From the NCBI GenBank assembly GCA_964432875.1, contig CAYSPJ010000038.1:1-42332 (forward strand): a stretch of 42,332 nt of DNA, read 5' to 3'. Of the stretch, positions 26,124-33,940 are shown piece by piece. This DNA is from JACJYE01 sp964432875 (GTDB lineage: Bacteria; Bacteroidota; Bacteroidia; Chitinophagales; Saprospiraceae). A program made the position numbers and the translations under genes. Position 1 is the first letter of the stretch; each line of letters starts with the position of its first letter. The notes beneath the pieces are model-generated. The model saw only the letters and a list, made by a program, of their open reading frames with translations. It was not told the DNA's origin and ran no database searches.

Positions 26124-27458
26124 ATGAAGAACTTGATGATTTTGTTATTGATGCTGATGGCATCAATGAGTTTTGCCCAAAACGCGCCGATTAATTTTGA
26201 ACCAGGCGGGCAAGGGGCTGATTGGACGTGGGCTGTTTTTGAGAACGACACCAATCCGCCATTAGAAATTATTGCCAATCCCGATCAGAGTGGAAACAAC
26301 ACTTCTACTACCGTAGCCAAATTTACGGCTTTGCAGGCGGGTAACCCCTGGGCAGGCTGTGAGTCGGCACATGGCACCTTAGACTTGGGGCCTTTTGTGC
26401 TGGATCAGACTAATTCCCTGATTAAGATTATGGTATGGAAATCCGTAATCAGCGATGTAGGGATTAAGCTGGTTGCGTCTGCTGGTTGGGCGCTCCCCGA
26501 AATCAAGGTCGCTAATACTCTGGTCAATCAGTGGGAAGAGCTTACTTTCAATTTTTCTGCTTTCCAGAATCCTCCAGCATCCGAAGGTCAATACGACCAA
26601 ATCGTGGTGTTCCCTGACTTTAATTTAGCAGGCAGGGCCCAGGATAATATTATTTATTTCGACAATATCACTTTTAACCAGGCAGGAGGTAGTGCTAGTG
26701 AGCCCGCTACGGCTGCGCCGACGCCCACCCGCAATGCAGCAGACGTAATCTCCCTGTTCAGCGACGCTTATACCGATGTGCCGGTAGATACATGGCGGAC
26801 CGCCTGGTCATCGGCAGTGCTGGAGGATATCACCATCCAGGGCAATCCGACCAAAAAATATTCCCTGCTTGATTTTGTGGGCATTGAAACCGTAGCCAAT
26901 CAATTGGATGCCACCGAAATGACTCATTTCCATCTCGATGTGTGGTCGGCTAATTTCAGCTTCTTTGGCATCAAGCTGGTTGACTTTGGCGCGGATGGCG
27001 CCTTCGGTGGCGGCGACGACGTAGAGCACCAGATCGACTTCGCAACGCCGGCTCAGGGGCAATGGCTGAGCCTCGATATCCCGCTGAATGACTTCACCGG
27101 GCTGACTACAAGGTCAAATATCGCACAGTACATCCTCGTCGGCCAGCCTACCGGGGTAAACACGATCTTTGTAGACAACGTGTATTTTTATACCGACATG
27201 GGCACCAACACCAACGACCCGGCCCTGTTCCAGAATCGGGTCAAGGCTTTCCCCAATCCGGTACAATATGGCGAACAGGTCCAATTGAGTGTGGTGGCGG
27301 CCCAAATCGAGGTATTCGACCTTGCCGGAAAACTGATCATGACCAGCCTGAATACCTCCTTCATCGATACGAAAGGGATGAACCAAAGCGGGGTTTATGT
27401 TGTTAAACTGCGTTTTGCGGACGGCTCGATCCAAACCCAGAAACTCGTCGTGAATTAA
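26124..27458 (+). CDS. T9SS-secreted two-domain putative glycan-binding protein
   Basis: The product is 444 residues with a signal peptide (MKNLMILLLMLMASMSFAQ). Residues ~22-185 are a divergent copy of the domain duplicated in the first locus protein: INFEPGG, IIANPDQSGNNTSTTVAKF, NPWAGCESAHGTLDL, NQWEELTFNFSAF, NIIYFDNITF. A Ser/Ala/Thr-rich linker (~187-200) leads to a second beta-sandwich (~205-355, SLFSDAYTDVPVDTWRTAWS, FFGIKLVDFGADGAFGGGDD). The C-terminus (VKAFPNPVQYGEQVQLSV ... SGVYVVKLRFADGSIQTQKL) is a T9SS type A sorting domain. No catalytic residues were recognised. With its relative at 6086-8482 it brackets the locus; both are probably exported glucan binders. A terminator pair follows. 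Confidence 0.8.
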   Translation: MKNLMILLLMLMASMSFAQNAPINFEPGGQGADWTWAVFENDTNPPLEIIANPDQSGNNTSTTVAKFTALQAGNPWAGCESAHGTLDLGPFVLDQTNSLIKIMVWKSVISDVGIKLVASAGWALPEIKVANTLVNQWEELTFNFSAFQNPPASEGQYDQIVVFPDFNLAGRAQDNIIYFDNITFNQAGGSASEPATAAPTPTRNAADVISLFSDAYTDVPVDTWRTAWSSAVLEDITIQGNPTKKYSLLDFVGIETVANQLDATEMTHFHLDVWSANFSFFGIKLVDFGADGAFGGGDDVEHQIDFATPAQGQWLSLDIPLNDFTGLTTRSNIAQYILVGQPTGVNTIFVDNVYFYTDMGTNTNDPALFQNRVKAFPNPVQYGEQVQLSVVAAQIEVFDLAGKLIMTSLNTSFIDTKGMNQSGVYVVKLRFADGSIQTQKLVVN

Positions 27459-27491
27459 TCAGGTTCTTTGACGATTGATTGCATCTAAGGA

Positions 27492-27520
27492 CTTGTGGTG
27501 ATGAGGGCCATCATCACAAG
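27492..27520 (+). terminator. Hairpin downstream of the glucan locus
   Basis: A 12-bp stem with one G-T wobble (CTTGTGGTGATG with CATCATCACAAG) closes a five-base loop and is followed by TTTCTT. It lies 34 bases after the last locus gene and would help end locus transcription. Confidence 0.65.
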
Positions 27521-27533
27521 TTTCTTCCAAAGG

Positions 27534-27563
27534 AAAGCCGTCCACAAAAGGGCGGCTTTCTTT
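27534..27563 (+). terminator. Rho-independent terminator, second of a tandem pair
   Basis: AAAGCCGTCC (27534-27543) pairs with GGGCGGCTTT (27550-27559) around a six-base loop, ten base pairs with one wobble, and runs into CTTTATT. With the hairpin just upstream it makes a strong end to the glucan locus. Confidence 0.75.
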
Positions 27564-27789
27564 ATTCATGCGCATTAATCATGGTTATGCCCAAATCATC
27601 GAAAAAACGGCTATCCTTTCTCGCCCTGTCCCTATGAGCAGGCCTGGACTTTAGAAAACATCGACCACGCTTTAAGCGGCGCATCCGGTGAACGAGAAGC
27701 TAGTTTGGCCGTTGAAGCATGGCATTACCGCGATTTTTCGCAATATTTGAGCCATGAAAAGACCTGCTCTAAGGCAAAAACTCCATAAC

Positions 27790-28500
27790 ATGAAAGCAGT
27801 AATCCTCACAGCACTAGGCATCATCCTCTCAACTCAATGCCTTGCTATCAATGAATATCAATTTGGGGATCGATTATTCGTTTGGGCAAAATCGGGATTG
27901 AATATGCGGGAAGCTCCGGATGCCAACTCTAAAGTATTGATTAAAATCTCCTTCGGAGGAGAAGTGGTTTGCCAAAGCAGAAAGTATTGGGATGATTATT
28001 TGCACAACTCTCAAAAAATCAACGATAAAATAGAACTGCCGAGCGGAAAATCTGCTCAAATAGAATTGAAAGGAAGCTGGGCAAAAGTCAAATACGAGAA
28101 CTACGAAGGCTATGTTTTTGATGCATACTTGTCCAGGTTTAAGCCAGCAAAGAAAGCAGGAAACGCTGAAAGCATACTAGGATATTTCAAGAATGAATTT
28201 AGTCCGATCACTTATCTGGAAAAGAAAGATTCAATGTTAGAATATGGAAGAGACAAAGTAGTATTCAGCAACGGGATTTTCCTGAGTCATAATTATCACC
28301 CAAGCGGTTCAGCATTTCAGATGAATGTGCCAGATTTTTCCATAGAAGAAGCCTTCTTGCTAATCAGATATTTGGATGAATATGCAATCAAAATAACCCA
28401 AAGCGAAGAAGGTGGAATAATAATTTTTCAAGACTTGGGCGAATATCAAATTGAAGGCTTCAAAAACACGGTAATAATTTCAGGTGCATGGTCTTGTTGA
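27790..28500 (+). CDS. Exported SH3-domain protein, unknown, AT-rich
   Basis: I take the ATG at 27790 (an upstream in-frame ATG at 27754 exists) since it yields a signal peptide, MKAVILTALGIILSTQCLA; the product is 236 residues. Residues ~25-115 look like a bacterial SH3 domain (LFVWAKSGLNMREAPDANSK, WAKVKYENYEGYVFDAYLSR). The rest (~120-236) has no family I recognise (FSNGIFLSHNYHPSGSAFQM, IIIFQDLGEYQIEGF). The gene is clearly more AT-rich, with more A-ending codons, than its neighbours, suggesting recent acquisition. Cell-wall or ligand binding in the periplasm is plausible from the SH3 domain only. Confidence 0.7.
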   Translation: MKAVILTALGIILSTQCLAINEYQFGDRLFVWAKSGLNMREAPDANSKVLIKISFGGEVVCQSRKYWDDYLHNSQKINDKIELPSGKSAQIELKGSWAKVKYENYEGYVFDAYLSRFKPAKKAGNAESILGYFKNEFSPITYLEKKDSMLEYGRDKVVFSNGIFLSHNYHPSGSAFQMNVPDFSIEEAFLLIRYLDEYAIKITQSEEGGIIIFQDLGEYQIEGFKNTVIISGAWSC

Positions 28501-28591
28501 GAAATACATCTAGTCGCACTACCAACCAAATCAACGGCGCCGGGCACCGCGCTGCAGCCAATGCTATGGTTAAGGTGATCAAATCGGTGTT

Positions 28592-29008
28592 ATGAATAAC
28601 ATCCCGCCCAAGCCGGCACCAAGCCCCTTGCGCCGGCTTTTCCTGCTCGACAGCCTGGGCGCGCTGCTTTCGGCTTTTATGCTGGGCGTAGTGCTCGTCA
28701 GGTTCGAGCAGGTGTTTGGCATGCCGCCTAAAGTGCTATACCCACTGGCGTCCATCGCCGGCCTATTTTGCGTGTATTCCTGCCTTGGTTTCGCGGGTCG
28801 CCTGGGCCGCCGCGCGCCGCATCTGGCACGCATCGCCGGGGCCAACCTGGCGTACTGTGTACTCACCCTGGGACTGCTGGCTTACTGGCTTCCGTCGCTG
28901 ACGGCTTGGGGCGTGGCGTACTTCGTGGCAGAGGTCGCCATAGTTGCGGTGCTAGCGGCAGTGGAGCTGCGGGCAGCCTGGGGTTTAGACTCGGAGCATA
29001 ATCTATAA
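28592..29008 (+). CDS. Four-helix integral membrane protein, unknown
   Basis: The product is 138 residues with four hydrophobic helices (LLSAFMLGVVLV, VLYPLASIAGLFCVYSCLGF, LAYCVLTLGLLAYWL, VAYFVAEVAIVAVLAAVELR) separated by an Arg-rich loop (GRLGRRAPHLAR). No family is recognised. It is convergent with the ccmC gene, 36 bases apart. GC content and codon use match the host, in contrast with the AT-rich gene upstream. The inner-membrane location is firm; function unknown. Confidence 0.65.
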   Translation: MNNIPPKPAPSPLRRLFLLDSLGALLSAFMLGVVLVRFEQVFGMPPKVLYPLASIAGLFCVYSCLGFAGRLGRRAPHLARIAGANLAYCVLTLGLLAYWLPSLTAWGVAYFVAEVAIVAVLAAVELRAAWGLDSEHNL

Positions 29009-29044
29009 AGCGCTCAGGCGAGCGGGCCAAGGGCTCTTACACGG

Positions 29045-30103
29045 CTACATCCCTTCTTCCAGCAGCCGGAGCTTAAGCCGCTCCATGCGATACAATAAAT
29101 TTGCCATCCACAGCCCAAAGAGGGTCCAGCCGATGATAGCGGGGTAGAAGACCAGGCGCATAGTATTGTCGAGGTCTTCGCCGCCGAGGGCAGGGTTGCC
29201 GCCAGCGCCGGGGTGCAAGCTGTCGGTCAGGCGGGGGATGACGTAGATGAGGGGGATGAGGGTGGCAAAAGCAAAGATGTTATAGACCGCGGAGATACGG
29301 GCCCGCTTCTCCGGGTCTTCGAAGACGGCACGTAGCACAAAGTAGGCGAAGTAAATGAGCAAGGCAATGGCAGTCATGTTTTGCTTCACATCGCCGCTCC
29401 AGTAGTCGCCCCAGGTGTTTTTGGCCCAAATGGCACCGGTAGCTAGCCCCAACAAGCCGTAAAGGACGCCGACCCGGGTGTAGGCCGCCGCGCGGTTGTC
29501 GTTTTCCAAATCGCCTTTGCGCAGATAGCGCACGCTGGAAGTGACCGAAGCGATGAAGATGAGCACCATAGCAAACCATAATGGCACGTGATAATAAGTA
29601 TTGCGGATGGTCTCTGCCAGGATATTACGGAAGGGGTAAGCCATGGCCCATTTATTGTGCAAGCCCTGAATGGGTGTATTGCTCCAGGCTTTTCGCCCCA
29701 TCTCGGGGTCGATGGAATCCTGGGTGACGAAGACGGCGCTGGGCAAGACCGAAGCGCCATCCATCGCGTTGTCGATGACCAGGGTAAAATCCTGGACTTT
29801 ACGGGCTACGGGCAGGTACTCCGGCATCTGAAAAGAAGCGCTCAGCTCCCGCTCGCCCCTGGCAACTACCGTTTGAGCCCCCAGAGTGTGCTCATCGTCC
29901 ATCTTCAGCCAGGCGCGCAGCTCGCCGCCCTGGGCATAATGGGAGTTATAGCCAGTCACTTCCAGGGTGAATGCTTCGCCAGTGTGCACACCGCTGGGCG
30001 ATACGCTGACGATGCCCGGCCGCAAGGGCACGATCATTCCGGCGATAAAAGAGTAGAGCAAGATTAAGACGCCAAGGGCTTTCCACCAGTTTTTTTGCCA
30101 CAT
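29045..30103 (-). CDS. ccmC: CcmC/CcsA-family cytochrome c maturation heme-handling protein
   Basis: The start is the ATG at 30103 (MWQKNWWKALGVLILLYSFI), giving 352 residues; longer upstream frames lack membrane character. A first TM helix is followed by a ~125-residue non-membrane segment (GIVSVSPSGVHTGEAFTLEV to about PEMGRKAW), then the conserved core: TYYHVPLWFAMV (heme-ligand His region), helices, the Trp-rich WAKNTWGDYWSGD segment, and TDSLHPGAGG (second His). These are CcmC/CcsA hallmarks. CcmC delivers heme to CcmE for c-type cytochromes. The periplasmic insert is larger than in textbook CcmC (~240 residues). It lies downstream of ccmB on the same strand with a 158-base gap. Confidence 0.85.
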   Translation of the reverse strand: MWQKNWWKALGVLILLYSFIAGMIVPLRPGIVSVSPSGVHTGEAFTLEVTGYNSHYAQGGELRAWLKMDDEHTLGAQTVVARGERELSASFQMPEYLPVARKVQDFTLVIDNAMDGASVLPSAVFVTQDSIDPEMGRKAWSNTPIQGLHNKWAMAYPFRNILAETIRNTYYHVPLWFAMVLIFIASVTSSVRYLRKGDLENDNRAAAYTRVGVLYGLLGLATGAIWAKNTWGDYWSGDVKQNMTAIALLIYFAYFVLRAVFEDPEKRARISAVYNIFAFATLIPLIYVIPRLTDSLHPGAGGNPALGGEDLDNTMRLVFYPAIIGWTLFGLWMANLLYRMERLKLRLLEEGM

Positions 30104-30261
30104 GTTAGTATTGTTTTCGAGTCGTGCACAAAGATACGCAGTTTTTGGAGACGGCAAAGAGGCCTTGACCGGCTGCTGCCCAAAGGGCACTTCTAACCAA
30201 GACAGCGCAAGCGGGATGTTGGTAAATACGGCCTGCTGGCCACCTCTATTGCTGGTAGGCC

Positions 30262-30921
30262 TCAATCCCGCCACAAAAAAGGGAAGAGCACGATGGCCAG
30301 CCCCACCAGCAGCAAATCGATAGAGAGCAAGATGAGGATGTCGGTACCCACGGCAGTGTCTTGCATCAGCCGCAGGGCATTGGCCGATAGCTTGATGAGG
30401 GTGAGCAAAATCGGGATGATTAAGGGGAAACTCAGGATGGCCATCAGGGTCGCGTTATTGTCGGCCTTGGAGGAGATGGCGGAGATGAAGGTGAAGGTGA
30501 TGGAAAAGCCCGCGCTGCCCAGCAGCAGCGCCAGAAAAAACTGGGCGGTATCTTTGACCGGGTTGCCAGCCACGAAGCTGAAGCCCAGCCAGGTGAGCAG
30601 GCTGAGCACCAACAGCAGCAAGATGTTGTAAATGATTTTGGATAAGATGACGGACACGGGGTGCGCCAAGCTGTAGTAATACAACTGCCGGGCGCTGTTT
30701 TCCTGCACGAAGCTCTTCACTACCGCGCTCACTGAAGCGAAGAGGATGATAATCCAGAACAGAGCGTTCCAAACTTCTGGCTGTACCTTGCGGAAAGAGA
30801 TGTAAACGATAAAAATGGTGGAAAACACATACAGCAAGATGCCGCTAATGGCGTAGCTGCTGCGCAATTCCAGGCGCAGGTCTTTGTGGAGCAGGAAGGT
30901 GATTTCTTTGGCGAGGTTCAT
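30262..30921 (-). CDS. ccmB: CcmB heme exporter membrane subunit
   Basis: The start at ATG 30921 gives 219 residues (MNLAKEITFLLHKDLRLELR), the usual CcmB length; the frame extends upstream but without the family start. Six membrane helices are visible (LLYVFSTIFIVYISF, FWIIILFASVSAVV, IIYNILLLLVLSLLTWLGF, LLLGSAGFSITFTFISAI, LSFPLIIPILLTLI, LILLSIDLLLVGLAIVLFPF). SFVQENSARQLYYYSLAHPV matches the CcmB cytosolic-loop pattern. It partners with the CcmA ATPase and CcmC in cytochrome c maturation; CcmA is not in the window. The gene is divergent from cydA across a 400-base region. Confidence 0.85.
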   Translation of the reverse strand: MNLAKEITFLLHKDLRLELRSSYAISGILLYVFSTIFIVYISFRKVQPEVWNALFWIIILFASVSAVVKSFVQENSARQLYYYSLAHPVSVILSKIIYNILLLLVLSLLTWLGFSFVAGNPVKDTAQFFLALLLGSAGFSITFTFISAISSKADNNATLMAILSFPLIIPILLTLIKLSANALRLMQDTAVGTDILILLSIDLLLVGLAIVLFPFLWRD

Positions 30922-31130
30922 CGGTACTGCTTTGTTGGGGGCTGCCTTAGAAGAATTAAAAAGTAAACCTGTGAACAATTCATCTCCGGTGACAGCCCCC
31001 AAACATCTATATTTATCTCAGGCGCTCAAACGCCATTTTGCCGCTGCCCCGGCGCCCTTCGCAGTCATCGCTGACCACCGCGACTTTGAGGGTCGTTTCC
31101 GAGGCATTTGATTTGCAAAGAAAAGCATTT

Positions 31131-31164
31131 TTGCCCAATATGCTGCGCTTTGAGTGTAGATTTG
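31131..31164 (+). promoter_or_regulatory. Candidate cydAB promoter
   Basis: TAGATTTG at 31157-31164 is an exact TAnnTTTG -7 match, and a TTTTTG run ending at 31133 supplies a -33 element with a 23-base spacer, at the long end of the usual range. It predicts a ~150-base leader before cydA. Confidence 0.45.
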
Positions 31165-31208
31165 GCGGCAACGCTCTATTTATTGTAACCGCTATCACAA
31201 AAAAATAG

Positions 31209-31318
31209 GCAGCACTCTACTATTTTGCGACGTTTTTCATGCTGCAGGCGTCCTACCTGCATCAATTGACTGGTTACGATAGGGCTTGTCACAACAAGTC
31301 TAATTAAAATAGTGCTGC
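31209..31318 (+). promoter_or_regulatory. Inverted repeat in the cydA leader
   Basis: GCAGCACT (31209-31216) pairs with AGTGCTGC (31311-31318), or alternatively ACTATTTT (31219-31226) pairs with AAAATAGT (31306-31313). The second arm ends only three bases before the cydA ATG, so pairing could hide the translation start. It may be a leader switch or a pair of operator half-sites. Confidence 0.3.
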
Positions 31319-31321
31319 TCT

Positions 31322-32698
31322 ATGGATGTTGAAATACTCGCCCGGCTACAATTCGCTTTCACCGTCGCCTTCCACTATATCTACCCTCCTTTGAGCATCG
31401 GCTTGGGGCTAACCATGGTGTTTATGGAAGGGCTCTACCTGCGCACCGGGGAGAAAGTATATGAACAAATGGCGCGCTTCTGGACGAAGATTTTTGCCCT
31501 GACTTTCGGCATCGGCGTAGCCACCGGCATCGTCATGGAATTTGAGTTTGGCACCAACTGGGCCGCCTACTCCCGCTACGTAGGCGATATCTTTGGCAGT
31601 GCCCTGGCTGCCGAGGGTATTTTCGCCTTCGCCTTGGAAAGCGGCTTCCTGGGCGTACTGCTCTTTGGCTGGAACCGCGTCAGCCCCCGGGTGCACTTCA
31701 TCGCCACGCTAGGCGTCTGGCTCGGCTCCATGTTTTCGGCAGTCTGGATCGTAGTAGCAAATTCCTGGCAACAGACCCCGGCTGGCTACCACATTGTAGG
31801 CGAAGGGCTGCAGGCCCGTGCAGAGATTACCGACTTTTGGGCCATGGTCTTCAACCCTTCGAGCGTTGACCGTTTGATACATGTGTGGATTGGCGCCTTT
31901 CTGGCCGGCACTTTCCTCATCCTGAGCGTACACGCCTGGTACCTTTTGAAAAACCGCCATGTGGAGTTGTCGAAAAAAGCCTTTAAAATCGCCCTGTCCA
32001 TTGCCTTGGCATCCAGCCTGGCTCAACTAGCCACCGGGCATAAAGCTGCCGACGGGGTGGCGCACAACCAGCCTGCTAAACTAGCTGCTTTGGAAGGCCA
32101 TTTTGATAGCCTCAGCGTAGCCGACATGTACCTCTTCGGCTGGGTAAACAAACAGACGCAAGAGGTAAGCGGGTTGAAAGTACCAGGTGGGCTAAGCTTC
32201 CTTTTACACCAGGACTTCGAGACGCCGGTTACCGGGCTGAACGCCTTCCCGGAAGACGAGCGCCCCACCGCCCTAAACGCCATTTTCCAGTTTTACCACC
32301 TGATGGTAGCTATTGGCATCTTGCTCATTTTGCTCACGCTCTATGCCGCTTTCCAATGGTCGCGTGGCAAACTCTTTGAGCAGCGCTGGCTGCTGTGGGT
32401 ATTTGTCCTGGCAGTGTTTTTGCCACAGATCGCCAATCAAGTCGGCTGGTACGCTGCTGAAATGGGCCGCCAGCCCTGGGTAGTCTATGGCCTGTTGCGC
32501 ACGTCCGACGCGCTGTCGGCAGTAGTGACCGCCGAGCAGGTTTTGTTCTCCCTCATCATGTTCGCGATGATTTACAGCTTGCTATTTGCCTTATTCATCT
32601 ATCTTTTGAACAAAAAAATCCAACATGGCCCCGAGGATGGCCAACTGGAAGAACATCGCCCCAAACAGGGCAGCATTTCGGAGGTTTTCAACCCCTAA
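31322..32698 (+). CDS. cydA: Cytochrome bd ubiquinol oxidase subunit I
   Basis: The product is 458 residues. Motifs: LQFAFTVAFHYIYPPLSIGL with the N-terminal heme-ligand His; GIATG-type GVATGIVMEFEFGTNWAAYS with conserved quinol-side acidic residues; SMFSAVWIVVANSWQQTPAG; VDRLIHVWIGAFLAGTF with the second heme His; and GWYAAEMGRQPWVVYGLLRT, the GRQPW signature with the Met ligand. The protein is shorter than E. coli CydA (~520), consistent with the short-Q-loop subtype. It forms the high-affinity quinol:O2 oxidase with CydB, encoded 80 bases downstream, in the cytoplasmic membrane, and supports respiration at low oxygen. Confidence 0.97.
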   Translation: MDVEILARLQFAFTVAFHYIYPPLSIGLGLTMVFMEGLYLRTGEKVYEQMARFWTKIFALTFGIGVATGIVMEFEFGTNWAAYSRYVGDIFGSALAAEGIFAFALESGFLGVLLFGWNRVSPRVHFIATLGVWLGSMFSAVWIVVANSWQQTPAGYHIVGEGLQARAEITDFWAMVFNPSSVDRLIHVWIGAFLAGTFLILSVHAWYLLKNRHVELSKKAFKIALSIALASSLAQLATGHKAADGVAHNQPAKLAALEGHFDSLSVADMYLFGWVNKQTQEVSGLKVPGGLSFLLHQDFETPVTGLNAFPEDERPTALNAIFQFYHLMVAIGILLILLTLYAAFQWSRGKLFEQRWLLWVFVLAVFLPQIANQVGWYAAEMGRQPWVVYGLLRTSDALSAVVTAEQVLFSLIMFAMIYSLLFALFIYLLNKKIQHGPEDGQLEEHRPKQGSISEVFNP

Positions 32699-32778
32699 CT
32701 GCGGGATGGGAAAAAGCTGCCAACCGCTGCCGCTTTAGGTTGAAAACCGATCCATCACCCTAAAACAGAAAAAGGACT

Positions 32779-33813
32779 ATGGAGACATTTTTAGGCATAG
32801 ATTACCCCACCTGGTGGTTTTTGGTCGTCGGCGCTTTGTTTAGCGGCTACGCCATATTAGATGGCTTTGACCTCGGCGCCGGGGCGCTACACTTGTTGTT
32901 TAAAAAAGAAGCCAGTCGGCGCATCGCGCTCAACGCCATCGGCCCGGTCTGGGATGGCAACGAGGTATGGCTGGTCATCGGCGGTGGTGCCTTATTTGCG
33001 GGTTTCCCCATCGTCTATGCCTCCCTGTTTTCTGGCATGTATATCCCCTTCATGCTCTTTCTGGCCGCGCTGATTTTCCGGGCCATTTCGATAGAGTTCC
33101 GCAGCAAGGAGCCGATGCGGTGGTGGCGGCAGATGTGGGATATCAGCTACTCCCTTTCCAGCATTTTGTTGGCTTTCTTATTGGGAGTAGTGTTGGGCAA
33201 CGTGCTGCAAGGCATCGCCCTGGGCGAAAACTTTGAATTCCAGGGGCACTGGCTTGAGTTTATCAACCCTTACGCCATTATGGTAGGCATCACCACGGTG
33301 GCCTTGTTTAGCATGCACGGCGCCATTTACCTGACGATGAAAACGGAGGGGAAACTCTTTGCCAAAGTCAGCCTGCTACTCAAGCGGGCAATCATCTTTT
33401 TTGTGGTGAGCTTTGGCATCGTCTCGCTTTACACCCTTATTTACATCCCCCACTTGTCTGACAATTTCAAACAATCGCCCCTGCTTTTTGTAGTGCCGCT
33501 GCTGGCATTTTTGAGTATCGCCAATGTGCCGCGCTTGGCATCAATGCAAAAATATCAGCAGGCTTTCCTGTTTTCGTCCCTTACCGTTGCACTGCTGCTC
33601 GTGTTGGTGGCTATCGAGCTCTACCCCATCTTGGTCTTCTCCACGCTTGACCCCCAATATCACCTCACCGTTTACAATGCTGCCTCTTCTGAAAAATCGC
33701 TGGGCATCATGCTGCTCATGGCGGCCATCGGCGCGCCTTTGGTGGCTTCCTATACGATTTTTGTATTCTGGACTTTCCGGGGTAAGGTCAAACTGGACGA
33801 GACGAGTTATTAG
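32779..33813 (+). CDS. cydB: Cytochrome bd ubiquinol oxidase subunit II
   Basis: The product is 344 residues. CydB hallmarks are YAILDGFDLGAGALHLLF near the N-terminus and NAIGPVWDGNEVWLVIGGG, followed by eight or so membrane helices and a C-terminal YTIFVFWTFRGKVKLDE. It is the second core subunit of the bd oxidase. The start ATG is 80 bases after the cydA stop, so the genes are almost certainly co-transcribed. No cydX-like small gene was identified in the 127 bases that follow. Confidence 0.96.
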   Translation: METFLGIDYPTWWFLVVGALFSGYAILDGFDLGAGALHLLFKKEASRRIALNAIGPVWDGNEVWLVIGGGALFAGFPIVYASLFSGMYIPFMLFLAALIFRAISIEFRSKEPMRWWRQMWDISYSLSSILLAFLLGVVLGNVLQGIALGENFEFQGHWLEFINPYAIMVGITTVALFSMHGAIYLTMKTEGKLFAKVSLLLKRAIIFFVVSFGIVSLYTLIYIPHLSDNFKQSPLLFVVPLLAFLSIANVPRLASMQKYQQAFLFSSLTVALLLVLVAIELYPILVFSTLDPQYHLTVYNAASSEKSLGIMLLMAAIGAPLVASYTIFVFWTFRGKVKLDETSY

Positions 33814-33940
33814 GCCATGATGCGATGTTTTCCCCGGTTTAACTTAAAAAATCCCCATAAACTACCTATCTTTCCGCCCTTAAAGGTGTTATAGCGCTAT
33901 GGCGGCTGCCGCATCATCCCAAACAGTGATTGAAAACACG

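Larger units (their letters stand above)
27459..27789. other. Intergenic stretch between glucan locus and SH3 gene
   Basis: Besides the two hairpins, I see a start-less open stretch on the plus strand (about 27580-27786) that would read NGYPFSPCPYEQAW and later SLAVEAWHYRDFSQYLSHEK. It has no ATG in frame after its upstream stop and no recognised family. It may be the tail of a decayed gene or chance. No promoter stands out. Confidence 0.35.
30922..31321. other. Divergent ccmB-cydA intergenic region
   Basis: Four hundred bases without a convincing gene. It holds a plus-strand promoter candidate for cydAB at 31131-31164 and an inverted repeat in the cydA leader (31209-31318). No clear -7 box for ccmB was found on the minus strand. 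Short open frames here lack coding character. Confidence 0.5.
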
